Part shown: positions 33,926 through 45,054 of the stretch, one piece after another
Layout: every line of letters begins with the position of its first letter
Position numbering within the stretch: the first letter of the stretch is position 1
Source of the DNA: Poecilobothrus nobilitatus
Taxonomy: Eukaryota > Arthropoda > Insecta > Diptera > Dolichopodidae
Assembly (NCBI GenBank): GCA_947095535.1
Contig: OX352772.1
Coordinates: forward strand, 319,062,018 to 319,126,017
Length of the DNA: 64,000 bases
Direction of reading: 5' to 3'
Program-made: the position numbers and the translations under genes
The notes under the pieces: generated by a model
Database searches by the model: none
Told to the model about the DNA's origin: nothing
The model's input: the letters and a program-made list of their open reading frames with translations, nothing else

Positions 33926-35360
33926 ATTCACTTATATTACAGAGATGAAAATAAATATTCTTAAAGACACAACTATATCTATAAATTAAGATTATATTTT
34001 CTTATATGTAAACTTTTTCTTAATAAAATTATGTAGGGACATTTTTTTTTGAAATTGAAAAAAAATGTATATTGATTTTTCTTGACTTTCCTCAACAGAA
34101 AAATAAAGAAAATGATAAATATAAAGTGTTGATATTGTTCTGCACATATGTTTTGATATTGTTCATCTTTTAAAATATGTATACTTGTGTAGATATTGTA
34201 ATATTTTCTGTTATAACTTAATATATTTAAAAGCATCAGTATTTGTTACACAAATTTCTGAAATAAATATTTTTAAATTCAATTTAATGAAATGAGTATG
34301 ATTTTAAGCAAAAATTATATATTGTTTTCGTTTGAATTATAAATATAATCTTAAAATTAACCTTGAAACTTGTTCTATTGAAATAAATAGATCTAAAATC
34401 ATTAATACCTCACTTTAAGCAATTTCAACGCAACGTTAGGTTACAATAGTACCTATTCCATTTTTACACTGTGGAAATACCTAAGTGATTTAAAATTGGT
34501 TATGCAAAAACCCATTTATTTTGAGAATCTCTAAAATATGGAATATACTTTCATCCAATGTGTTCTAGTCTGTTAGATATTTCGGTCCTTTACGTATATT
34601 TCGCATATTTTCAGAAGAATTATCATCATTATCATTATTATTAGACAATTTATCTTTCAAACTCTTCCTCATTATCTTATTTCCGTCAAATTTCTCTCCC
34701 TATTGCCTAAACCTACGATAACTTTGTATAAATAAATGCTTTTCTAGAGTTTAAGTAGCGTGTACAAAAAAAATGTTATTTTTAGAAGCAAAATTAAATA
34801 ATTCCATTTAATGATTAAAATTGATAGAATTCATAGAATTTCTAAAAACAAAGACAAAAACAAAATATGAATAATTTTCAGAGATGTCAGGTACAGCTCA
34901 TAAAAAGTGCAATTTTATTTAATTCTTTTTTAGTTTAAGATTTTAATTAAGAAAGTTTAAATTTTTTTTAAGGAAATAACCTCTTAGGAAACGGACGGGG
35001 GAATATTCAAATACAAATAAAAACGGGAGCTTCCACTATTTTGAAATATATTTTTATTTTAAAATCAGATATAATTATAAAAATATAATTAATAATTAAA
35101 ACCAGATATAATAATAAAAAAAAAAATCCAGTTTTGATGAAACTATCTGTTATTCGGCATTGCTGTAATTTATATTGAATTATAAACGAAAAACTAAAAC
35201 GATAACTTGAATTACAAACAAATTTTTTTTTTTTTATAGTAAACATAAAGTACAACTTAATTTCTTTTTCGATTATTTCCATTTTAAAATAGTAAAGCCG
35301 AATTTGGAAAAGTGTTGGTTAAAAAATTGGTTCTCCATAATTTGCTTAGCGGGAGTTTTT
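33926..35360. other. Gene-free AT-rich stretch
   Basis: No supported feature. Confidence 0.45.
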
Positions 35361-35482
35361 TCTTTGATGTTAAAATATGTATATAAAAAAAAAATTAGAA
35401 TATGATATATGGAATATTATATACGGGTTATATGGTCTTTCAGAATTCTTTGATGTTGAAATATGTATGTAAAAAATTGTCA
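35361..35482 (+). repeat. Two-copy local repeat
   Basis: CTTTGATGTTAAAATATGTA at 35361 and CTTTGATGTTGAAATATGTA at 35448, each followed by (T)ATAAAAAA/TGTAAAAAA, about 87 bp apart in direct orientation. Low significance. Confidence 0.5.
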
Positions 35483-35829
35483 AGGTTAAGGTTAATTTTA
35501 AGGTTATATTTATAATTCAAAGGAAAGTAATATTTAATTTTTGCAAAATATAACTCTAAAATTGCTGCTAACTGAAAAATTGCATATACTTAACTATATT
35601 TTTTATTTTTTTTATTCAATAATCTCAATCAAGGAATATGTTCCCTTGTACTAAAAAGCGGTTGAGATTAAATTGGATGGGATACGGACGGGAAAAATAC
35701 GGATAAAGGGGTATAAGATGGTAATTGCTTCATAAATCTGTTAAGATTCGTCTTGAATTTGTGCAAATTGTAAATCAAATATATATATATATATATAAAC
35801 CAAATATCATTTATATATATTTATATAAA

Positions 35830-36085
35830 TGTTCTGGAAAAAGGGAATATCTGGGTTTTGAATCTAACTTTATATAATCCTTCAAACTCAAGCATATACA
35901 TATTTAAAAATATTTTAAATCAAGGGTAAATTCTGATCTTATTACCAGCTCTAAAATGCCTACGTAATACAAAGATTCGCATATACGACGCATATATAAA
36001 TACTTTGGAAAATGATAATACCTTGATTTTGTTACCAACTGTAAAATTCCTTCTAATTAAGAATCTCGCATATGTATATTTCTAA
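35830..36085 (+). repeat. Degraded tandem repeat with CGCATATA motif (three units)
   Basis: Three successive segments share the order GGAAAA..GA/GGG-AATA-T, TTGATTTTG or equivalent, AACT-TAAAAT-CCT, and a CGCATATA or AGCATATA motif followed by TATATTT. The units start near 35833, 35932 and 36012. Similar units occur at 22290-22345 and 22962-23155. Parent element unknown. Confidence 0.5.
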
Positions 36086-37213
36086 ATTATATATTTAATC
36101 ATATTAATCATATTATTAGATAAATTTTTCCATTGTGAAATAAAGCTTTAACCCATTATTTCACATTCAGATGAGAAAGAAGATATTTTCCGAAATAAGG
36201 TCATAAATAAGCATCGAATGTTAAATAAAGACTTTATAGTACCCCACCCTAATATTTTTGCTTTTTTTTACCTATTTAATTTCCTATAAAAATATTTTTA
36301 ATTAATTTACTTTAATTTACTTGAAATATTAAAATCTGTTTTGTAATATTGTTAAAAATATTAAAAATTTAAGATTAATTTAAAAAAAATTAATAAAATG
36401 AAGAAAAATAATAAATAATAACAAACAAGAAAAATAAAAACTTTTAGAAAGTTTTATCTAAATTTTTATATGTATATATAAAATAATGAATAATTAACTT
36501 AAAAAAATATTATAATATTATTTATATATATAACTTGTAAGGATATACCTATCTTAAGTGTCAATTATTCTTAACATTTATTGTGATCTCCCGTTTTTTT
36601 TGTGTGAAATGTTTTTTTTTTTTGTTCTTGTCCTCCCATTATCAATAAAAGTTTATCTTATTTTGTCAATTTTTGTTTTTATTTGAATATTTGAACCTAC
36701 TCTTTTTTAGAAAAAACCATACAACACCAAAAAACAAAATTGTGATATTTTAGAGAAAAGAAATTCAAAGTCATCATTCTTAAATTATACAATTTTCTAA
36801 TAAAAGGAAAAACCCTATTGACCGATAATTCAACAAAAAAACACGATGTTTCATTTGCTCCGCCTTGACATTTTTTTTTATTTTTTTTTTTTTTTTTATG
36901 GAAAATCTTTTAACAAAATCAACTTTTTATATAAAAGCACAAAAAATTGAAAATTTCTTTTTGTCATTGAATATCAAAAATGTCTTTTATATTAGAGAAC
37001 ACAATATCTCGTATCTATCAGTTAGTGTATTCAAAGCAAAAAAAAAAAAAAAATACCAGTATAGTAAAACACATGGACGTAGTGGCTAACACAAAATAAA
37101 ATCAGCTAAATATTGAATTAATTAAGACTTATATTGCTTTTTCGTAATTCAAAAAACAAATGTTTTAAACATAAGGGCGCATAAGGGTTTAAAAGTGTCA
37201 AAGAAATTTAATT
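36086..37213. other. Gene-free AT-rich stretch
   Basis: No supported gene. The open frame at 36865-37089 begins in a poly(T) run and shows no domain. Confidence 0.45.
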
Positions 37214-37216
37214 TTA

Positions 37217-37716
37217 ATATAACGCTAGAATACTAATCTTATTTTTCAGACCCTAATCTACTATATATTAGTTGAATTGACTAATAGTCCAAAAGAGTCC
37301 TTATTTGATAGAATACATTTGTTTTGTTCTCTAAAAATTTAATAAGGTATTATTGAATACACAAAAAATGGGAAAAAATAAACTATTCGACATTCCATTA
37401 TAAATGTAGCTCTTTATTAAAACTAAAAAAATAAAAATAAGCAAAATTTGAATTATTCCTCTATAGACTTGGATTTCACTATTTCAGTCTTATTTATCAC
37501 TAAAAAAAAGTCATTACGACTAACATGGATCTTCACAACTTAAAAATCAAAACACTTACCTAATATAAATATATGATCTATGTATACTCTAATAAGGTTC
37601 AGATGAATACTGAAATTACAAAAAAATCAGAACGAGTCATTTCACAATTAGTGAGGGAGAGCAAGAACTTTCTTATGCGTTAGTCCAACCGATTAACATT
37701 AATATTCTACGATTAA
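37217..37716 (-). mobile_element. TTAA-associated MITE family K, copy 1
   Basis: Reverse copy of the element at 54959-55430. Read in reverse it starts TTAATCGTAGAATATTAATG then TTAATCGGTTGGACTAACGC. It shares GCTCT, ACTCGTTCTGATTTTTTTG, AGGTAAGTGTTTT, AAGATCCATGTTAGT, ACTGAAAT, CTATCAAATAAGGA and GTCTGAAAAATAAGATT with the other copy, and ends with GATTAGTATTCTAGCGTTA. The two ends are inverted relatives of each other (AGAATATTAAT against ATTAGTATTCT). About 500 bp, no coding. TTAA at or next to both ends suggests piggyBac-type mobilisation; this part is inference. Confidence 0.65.
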
Positions 37717-38165
37717 ATATATCTATTATGTAACCAAATATATTGCCATTAAGACAGTTTTGCTATCAATTAAAAAATTATTTTCATTTATTGCCAATGT
37801 TTCGTATATTTTGTTGTACTTTCTAATGAAGGTTAAATAATTAAATAATTATATAATTGTATTTAATTTACAAATAAAAAAACTTTTTATCTTAAGATTT
37901 ATTTTAAAATTTTATATATTTAATTATCATCTAACATTATTTGGTATAAAATCTAAACATTTATAATTTAACATTACAATTACCCCAAAAAAACTAAAAA
38001 GACCCCTACAAAGAACTAAAAAAGAATCTAGTCATTAGAAAAATAACGTATAACATAACTTATTTTTATTAAAAAGTAAATCTTTGAGAAGAGTTTTTCC
38101 GTATAATCTTAACCATTTTGAGAATATATATATCGTATTATTATAGTCAATATTGTTTCGCTTTT
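37717..38165. other. AT-rich stretch
   Basis: No supported feature. Confidence 0.4.
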
Positions 38166-38170
38166 TTACT

Positions 38171-38335
38171 TTTCCACTCTTATAAAAAGCATAGGATATG
38201 AAATATTTCATTTATTATTATTTATCATATTTGACTAAATTTCAGTTTCACTAATCCGTTCATTATTTGTCTGTAGCTATTGTACATAATATTTTATTTG
38301 TGCGCCATCTATTATCTTAAATAAAAATTATTTTT
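38171..38335 (+). repeat. Dispersed repeat E, copy 3
   Basis: TTTTCCACTCTTATAAAAAG, CATATTTGACTAAATTTCAG, TCATTATTTGTCTGTAGCTA and TGCGCCATCTATTATCTTA line up with 40443-40625 and with the inverse of 7296-7480. Confidence 0.65.
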
Positions 38336-40309
38336 TGTTTTCATGCAGTAATTGGGTTAATCATAAAATAGATTAACGGTTATTTAATATATTGCGAGAA
38401 ACTTTTGTTGTTTTTTAGTATCTTATTCTATAACTTTCTATATTCTATATTCTATTCTTTAATTACATTAAAATTTAAAAACGTTTTTTAGATCGGATTG
38501 AACCAGGATGATGAATATTCTTCACAGCTTATAACAGTTCCGAAATTTTAAAGAGGAAAATATGGAAGGAACTGTGTGATTCTTTGTAAATGACCCTCCC
38601 TAGACTAAAAATTTAACAATCCACTACATTTAGAAACCTAAACCCCATCATCTCAAAGTAAAATTGGCAAAATTGGAAATGATATTAAAACGGCATATCA
38701 TAAGCTTTTTAAAAGCAACCATGTGTTAACCATAATCAACAAATAATTTATTTAATTTTATGATCCGCTACTGATAGAAGGCAAAAAAGAAAAACTTAAA
38801 AAAAAAAGAATTGAAAATTGAAGCACTTTTATTTCATTTTTATATGATTTTTTTCTTCTTCTTTATTTTATTTTTTTTTTTTTTTTGATTTATGACTTTG
38901 AGTTCTTCTGAATTTTCTATTCATTTTATTCAAACTTTCAATTTTGTTTTTTATTTTTTTTATTGTATGTTATAAATATGTTTGAAATGTGTATGAAATG
39001 TTTGTGTTATATAAATGCCAATAGCATAAAATCCACAAAAATTTTTAACAATTCACTAACCATCGTCATCATCATTATCAACATCATCATCATCATAAAT
39101 GTGCGTAGATGTGGAATAATATTTTTTTTTTTTTTTACTTTTTTTTTTATATATATGTATTTTATTATATAAAAAAAAAAAAAGTCAGTTCTGTAGAGAA
39201 AGTTCAATTTTGCAAATCATAGTCAGAAAAGGACAGCAACAATAAAAAATGGAAATTCTTTCAATATTTTATTTTCCAACAACATTTTGGGAATTTTTTT
39301 TTTTCCATTTGTTTTGTTTTTTTTTTTTATGAATGGATTTCTTATATAATATATATTTGGTTTAAAAGTCTTGGGAGCATTTTTTGACTTTTTCGTTACA
39401 TTTTTCTTTTATTTTTCACGTTTGTTGTGTATTGCAATCTTCTTTTTTCCTCCAATGATTTCAAGTCATGTCACAACACAGAAGTCGATACAAATAAAAG
39501 AAGAAGACGAAAAAAAATGATATAAGAAAAAAAGAAAAGCAATTGAAATTAAAAAAAAAAAAAAAAGAAGGAAATTACCAAAAAAAAAAAAAAAAAACAC
39601 CACAAAGATTTTTAAATTGTCATTTTGTATATTTTTTTGATCAATAGAAATTTATTTCAGAATTTTATGGAACAAAAAAATGTAAAATAGTTTTTAAATA
39701 AACTTTAAAAAGAAATTTAATAAACATTTTCGTTGGCTTGAAACAGTTTTATTCAAGTTTGATTAAAATATGATTATAATACATTTCTGTGAAAGAGAAG
39801 TTTTTTTTAAAGAATTAAATAAAATTTTTTATTGATGTTTTTTTCTTAAACTAATATTTACATTTTCGAAGACGATTATTTTGTTAATTAACATATTTTA
39901 ATAATTCTAATTTAAAAATGAAATCAATGAAAAGTTGTTAATCTTTATAGGTGCTTATAGAAACCTTACATCAACTTCAATTTATAACTCAATTCTCTAA
40001 TTAATTTTGAATTTCGAAATTTCGAAGAATAGTTAAATTACTTTAAAAATGGTTTTGTTAAGATTTTAGTATAACAGTTTTTAAATTAAATATTTAAAAA
40101 ATCAAGAAATACGTCCTAAATTTACAATGAAAAAAAATTTAAAAAATATTTTTGTAAAATATAATTGATGTTGGCACCTTAAAAGTATTAAAACTTGCGC
40201 AAACATTATATCAAAAAGTTGTGATAGTAAAGTGAAATAAAATTGAATTAAAAAATTAAATTAACATAAATTTTGTTCTCAATTTAAATTTTCTACTTAT
40301 CAGTTTTTT
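38336..40309. other. Gene-free low-complexity stretch
   Basis: No gene. Contains an (ATC)n-rich stretch at 39061-39097 and dense poly(T)/poly(A) at 38840-39600. The block 38490-38640 is somewhat more complex but unassigned. Confidence 0.5.
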
Positions 40310-40442
40310 CCAAAAAATCCAACCCCATTGGAAAAAGCACTATTTTCTCATATCTATCTATAAGTCCTGCTGAATATTTTAATCCAGTCTAAAAACGTCA
40401 AAAGCGGGAAGAATTTTTTAAGCTATTTTTTTTTTTCCCCCT

Positions 40443-40625
40443 TGCCACTCCTATAAGAAGCATAGGGCATCCATTAAGTTTATTATGTAAATTTGACTAA
40501 GTGTAAGTTTCTGGAATCATTAATTTTACTAGGACGTTGATTACTCATCTATAGCTATACAAGACTATGAGACGTTTCTTTTAATTGTACGCTATCTATT
40601 ATCTTATACAAGAATTATGTTTTAT
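40443..40625 (+). repeat. Dispersed repeat E, copy 4
   Basis: The best-preserved forward copy: GCCACTCCTATAAGAAGCAT, TTGACTAAGTGTAAGTTTCT, GATTACTCATCTATAGCTAT, CAAGACTATGAGACG and GCTATCTATTATCTTATAC. Confidence 0.7.
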
Positions 40626-40749
40626 TATATTATTTACATATTACATTAATTATAATTATAATATTGATATTAAATATAATTTATAAGAAATATATATTTG
40701 TTTTTAATTATATTATACTAATTATATATTATAAGAAAAATCTATATTT

Positions 40750-40850
40750 GATTTTATTAATCTATATATGACCCATCCGGGGTTTGAACCCGAGACCTTT
40801 CATATGAAAAGCTATGGTGTCTTAACAACTATACCTTTAAGCTATGTAAG
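40750..40850 (-). mobile_element. tRNA-derived SINE family B, copy 2
   Basis: Read in reverse: AAAGGTATAGTTGTTAAGAC (A-box-like), AAAGGTCTCGGGTTCAAACC plus CCGG (B-box-like), then GTCATATATAGATTAATAAA. It matches the tail of the copy at 6188-6290. The better-conserved head makes it the more informative copy; a standalone tRNA pseudogene is the alternative. Confidence 0.65.
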
Positions 40851-41081
40851 TTGATATTATATAAGTTTTTGCAAATTAGTATTGAAATTTCGAAAGGTGA
40901 GAGTTTTCTGTGAATAAGCAAAAAACTGCCTAAGAAAAAAATGTTTACTTCCCACATAACTTTTAAATATTATTAATTCAAATTTTGAAAATTTGTTATT
41001 TTGAGATATTTATAACTATGGCACCTGCATGAAAATTTTCTTCAAAGTAAAACTCAAAAATTAACATTCCAACATTATAAT

Positions 41082-41929
41082 GGCCCTGATTTCGATAGTC
41101 ATTTCATAAAAATGAAAATGAAAAATTTCATTTCATTTTAATAGATTTCGATAGTCGGGGAAAATGAAATGGAATTTAAAATGAAAATGATTTATATATT
41201 TTTTTTAAACCGGCAATTCTTTCTTATTTTGAGGTTTTGACTATTCAAAGAAAAGAAAGCCAAGTAAAAAATTAAGTGCTCGTGAACTATTAAATAATAT
41301 ATTGTCTGCATAATGAGAACAAAACATACAGACTTCTATAAATAACTGATGTTATTTTGGAGAAGGCTCCGTATCTTGGGAGCAAGAATTCTGACCAATA
41401 TGATTAAAAAAACGTAGTTTCCAATACTGTAATAGAAAAAAGAGAGAAAAAAGTAAAAAAATTGAAAAAAGTTCCGAAAAGTGGCTATTTAGTTTTTGGA
41501 TTCTGTTTTTTGGGGCGGGCTTAAAAGTTGAACTTTTTTATTTTTTTTATGATATTTAAATGTTACTACAAAATGGGTGAGTACCTGTCTTTAATTCATG
41601 TCGGAACGATTTCTAATTCACAAAATAATGGGCTTTCTTGCAACCTATGCTACCGCATAGTCATAGGTTGCTTATAAAAATGCCTATATTCAAATAAATA
41701 TAAATAAAATACTTCATAATTTTTTCCTAAATCCATTTTTACAAGCACTCATTTAACAATTCCAAAATGAGAAAATTTGACGTTTTAAATGAGTATATTC
41801 ATAAAAAATTACTATCAAAATCAGGTTCTTTTCATTTTTTATGATTTTTTTCATTATTTATGATTATCAAAATCAAAAATTTTGTTTTTCATAAAAAATT
41901 AAAGTGATATGACTATCGAAATCAGGGCC
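41082..41929. mobile_element. 848-bp DNA transposon with perfect 21-bp inverted repeats
   Basis: GGCCCTGATTTCGATAGTC plus AT at 41082-41102 is exactly inverted at 41909-41929. AAT flanks both sides (41079-41081 and 41930-41932), a probable 3-bp TSD. GATTTCGATAGTC is repeated again at 41144-41156, inside the left end. There is no intact transposase; short translated bits of the interior are not convincing. A 3-bp duplication with GGCC-type ends recalls PIF/Harbinger, but those usually duplicate TWA, so the superfamily is open. It sits inside a degraded Helentron-like copy, giving a relative age. Confidence 0.8.
41640..41671. repeat. Perfect 10-bp hairpin
   Basis: GCAACCTATG, a 12-nt loop, then CATAGGTTGC. 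It lies inside the 848-bp transposon; function unknown. Confidence 0.7.
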
Positions 41930-41932
41930 AAT

Positions 41933-42377
41933 ATTTTAACTTAGATTGAAGATTTGTCTTAATTTATACATAGGATTTGCTTAAAAAAGAAGAAAGTGTT
42001 TCCTTAACAACCCCTTGTGAGATTTCCCCCCTTGGATTTCCTTAAAAAAGAACAAATTCTTTGAAAAATAAAATATTTTGGTGCAAAAATGGTTCGTGCA
42101 AGATTACAATCATAATATGTTTTTATTATCTTTTTGTGAAGGTGCCCCTTTTTGAAAAACATTGGTTTTTCATACTGACTGATTGGTAATAATGTCGATA
42201 ATTTTGTTTCATTCAATGTTATTTACAGTTTTGATATCATGATGATTATGATATTATGCTGACATATCATATTCGTTTTGCTCCCCTGAAGTGCGGTCCA
42301 ACCTAAAAAAAACATCTATCTGTTTCATATTCGTATGATTTGCTGTAAGCTTTAGTTTTCCAAACTAACCTATTTTT
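41933..42377. other. AT-rich stretch
   Basis: The first about 70 bp may continue the interrupted Helentron-like copy. The rest is unassigned. Confidence 0.35.
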
Positions 42378-42393
42378 CATATAAAGAATATTT

Positions 42394-42500
42394 TTTTTTT
42401 TAGTGCATTTCTCTGCCTTACGACGTGTGCTGGATTCCTACACTCTCTCGGTGTTTACAGCATGTTTCATACGCTCTTACCCACTAGGCCACCGAGGCTC
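42394..42500 (-). mobile_element. tRNA-derived SINE family A, short copy
   Basis: Read in reverse: CCTCGGTGGCCTAGTGGGTA (A-box-like), AAACACCGAGAGAGTGTAGG, AATCCAGCACACGTCGTAAG, GCAGAGAAATGCACTA and an A-tail. A 16-bp TSD with one mismatch (CATATAAAGAATATTT at 42378-42393, CATATAATGAATATTT at 42501-42516) flanks it. It lacks the middle section present at 27047-27236. Confidence 0.85.
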
Positions 42501-42516
42501 CATATAATGAATATTT

Positions 42517-43790
42517 CTTTTCTCTGCTTATTCTAATTTTTTTCTGCTTAATTTGAATTGTCAACTTGAATTTGATTACAAATATAGTTTTAACTTTTTA
42601 AGTACTCATACATTTTTTTGGTTTGTTTTTACTATTATTTATAAACTAATTAAAATATTATTAATTAGTGTAATTTATTTGTTTAATTTTAGTTTAAATA
42701 AAACATAAATAAAACTACATATTTATATATTTTAACTCTTTCTTCTATGTTATATTTTCTATTCTATATTATAATATAAAATAAAATTTATTTTATTGTC
42801 GTCATTGAATTTAGTTTTTCTTTTATTATCTTCTGCAAACATTTTATTATTATTATTATTCTGTTATTATTTCCTTTTTTCTTTTACTCCTCATCATAAG
42901 TTAAGTCAACCGACATCGTTTCAGTTTAGTTCAGTTTTACTATAAACCACTAAAAATAAAAAAAAACTAAAAATCAAAAACAGAAACAAAAAAAAAAAAA
43001 AAACAAAATATAAAATTCATTACCAAGCCAAAGTTAAGATTTCTTCATGGTTTATGGTGTTGCGGTATGGAGTGTTTTTTTTTTTCTTTTTTTTTTTTAA
43101 ATATTAAGTTCAGTAGAAAAATGCTATATGGATGCATTTCTAAGTTTTTGGTATTCCATATAAACCCATAATGTTCCAACATTTGATATGGTTTTAGAGG
43201 TAACCATATTTTTATTACCAGTGTCAAAATAATTTTATATATCCTTTTTATACAATATTATATTTTAGAAAGCTGGATAAAAATGTTACTGTACTATTTA
43301 TTCTTGTTATAAAAAAAAAAGAAAAAAACAAACAAAAAACAAAAAAAAAAATTTGAGTTTATTCTTGAAGAAAAAATGAATCATTTTTATCAGATTTATT
43401 TTATAGGAACTATTATAGGAATTATATAGGAAATTTAAAAAGGAATAAATTTTTACCATGGTTTTAAAATTTTTTTTTTTAAAGCTGATAAATTCATCGA
43501 TCAAATCTGTATTTATTACTGGATATATTTTGTTTGATTTTTATTTTTATTTTTTTAGAATAAAAGTTTAGAAAAAAAACTGTTATTTTTCGGGAAATTT
43601 TTTTTATTTTGCTTTGAATGAAGATGTTGATATTAGTAATTTTTTTAAGATGCTGGTTCAGTTTCTGTTGTTTTGTCCAGTTTATTACCCTTATGAAAAT
43701 ATGTAGTGTAATGGTATAAAATTATTTTCATTACGTTTGTCACAATTTCAAAGAGATGAGATTGGTATGGAAAAGTATCAGCCACTAGTT
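42517..43790. other. Gene-free low-complexity stretch
   Basis: No supported gene; poly(A)/poly(T) clusters at 42955-43005, 43075-43100 and 43310-43350. Confidence 0.5.
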
Positions 43791-43800
43791 CGAGACAGCT

Positions 43801-43932
43801 ACCATACAACTTCTTTTTTATATGAAAATAACTTAGTGTCTATTCAAACTATAGGTATCTGTAATTTTGTAAAATGAGGTTAATTCTTGTGCCAACGACT
43901 TCTGTAAAATATGGTTGGTTTAACACAACTGG
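43801..43932 (-). repeat. Dispersed repeat G, copy 2
   Basis: Inverse copy of 13700-13905 (CAACGACTTCTGTAAAA, TATATGAAAATAACTTAGTG, CCATACAA). Similarity fades on both sides. Confidence 0.55.
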
Positions 43933-44006
43933 TTTGGCACTTTATTAAGTTAGACACCTGAAATTTTATAGATACCTAAAAGATTTTTTTTGGTTTGTTT
44001 TTTTTA

Positions 44007-44213
44007 AGAGGGTTGGTGGAAAACTTCAAAAGTCATCCTGAAAAATAGACATGATTCTTCTGCATAATGTTGGACTTTAACCATCCAAAACGACTCCCTT
44101 TTTAAATCAAACTTTAGGTTGGAACCTTTCATACAAATGCACAGTTTGGTTTACGGGATAGAGATGTGAGAGGGTTTCTTGACAAAAAGGGATTTAAGAA
44201 GAAGTAATTTAGA
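44007..44213 (+). repeat. Dispersed repeat F, copy 2
   Basis: Second copy of the repeat described at 8089-8302, same orientation, roughly 75-80% similar by eye. Confidence 0.7.
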
Positions 44214-44791
44214 ATTATGAAGGATGAGTAATTAATTTGGTGGAACATTTTGAAGAAAGATGTTAATGTTCTTCTTAAACAATACTAAATCGTACACATA
44301 TGAGTTAGCAACTTTGAGGATCACGTGTGATGGCATGTGATTCTATAGACGTGACGTGTCGTGACAAACAAATTTTCATAAGCCGTGTTACGTCATCTTA
44401 AAATTTCTACAGTGTGAGGGAGAGTTGATCATAAATTTTATTGGTATAACTTTTGTGAAAAAATTGATTTCGGTGTTCGAGTAGCTATCGCATATAATCT
44501 TAAAATGTTCATAAATATATATCGGTATTTAACCTTATGTTCGTGCAGATATCTTAGACTTGACGAAGTCAACTATTCTTTGTTTTTTAGGTACTTGATA
44601 TCATTATTCAATGTAATTCTGAACACAATTGAAAGTTGTAAATAAATATTAAAAGTATGTAAGTTATAAAATTATATATTATGCATAATATATTATATAA
44701 AAAATGTTTTCTAATGTTTTAGTTCAGAATTAAATATGAAAATTTACGATGATAGTAGTGACAGATACAATTTGGTATAAGCACAAACTAA
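44214..44791. other. AT-rich stretch with a small GC-richer island
   Basis: The short run GATCACGTGTGATGGCATGT at 44319, with GACGTGACGTGTCGTGAC near 44350, stands out from its surroundings. I cannot assign it. Confidence 0.3.
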
Positions 44792-45054
44792 ATAAACTAT
44801 ACAGACGAACAGTTTCATATAAAAATTTTAAGTTTTTTTTAGGAGCTAGCATGAACATTTTTTTGGAGCCAGACTAAGCATTTTAGAATATTTAAATAGC
44901 AAAAATAAAAATTTATAGAATATTCTTTTATATTTTCTTTTTTTTGTAATTTAAATATTCTAAAATACTTAGTCTAGCTCCATAAACTGCTTAGTCTGGC
45001 TCCAAAAAAAAATGTAAAAATTTTTATGTGAAACTGATTGTCTGTATAGTTTAT
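44792..45054. mobile_element. 263-bp near-palindromic foldback element
   Basis: ATAAACTATACAGAC at 44792-44806 is exactly inverted at 45040-45054. The arms then pair through CAGTTTCATATAAAAATTT, TTTTTTTGGAGCCAGACTAA and TTTTAGAATATTTAAAT to a short AT-rich centre near 44925. The right arm carries an extra copy of CTTAGTCTAGCTCC (at about 44968). No coding. An RNA copy would form a long hairpin. Confidence 0.85.

Larger units (their letters stand above)
40310..41081 (+). mobile_element. Helentron-like H1/H2 relative, degraded and interrupted
   Basis: GGAAAAAGCACTATTTTCTC, ATAAGTCCTGCTGAATATTT, AATCCAGTCTAAAAACGTCA (compare 15308-15380), then after two insertions TTTTGAGATATTTATAACTA, TGGCACCTGCATGAAAATTT and AAAAATTAACATTCCAACAT (compare 26595-26660) follow the order of H1/H2. 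Nested within are repeat E (40443-40625) and a reverse SINE B (40750-40850). The MITE at 41082-41929 ends it, and possible continuation follows at 41933-42000. Confidence 0.55.

Noticed and set aside
40768..40850. Possible functional tRNA gene on the reverse strand
   Set aside because: The B box is good, but the acceptor ends do not pair and the tail is shared with 6188-6290, so a SINE head is more likely.
44319..44370. CACGTG and TGACGT-like motifs as an enhancer
   Set aside because: Single short motifs occur by chance in 64 kb, and there is no gene or clustering evidence to support regulation.
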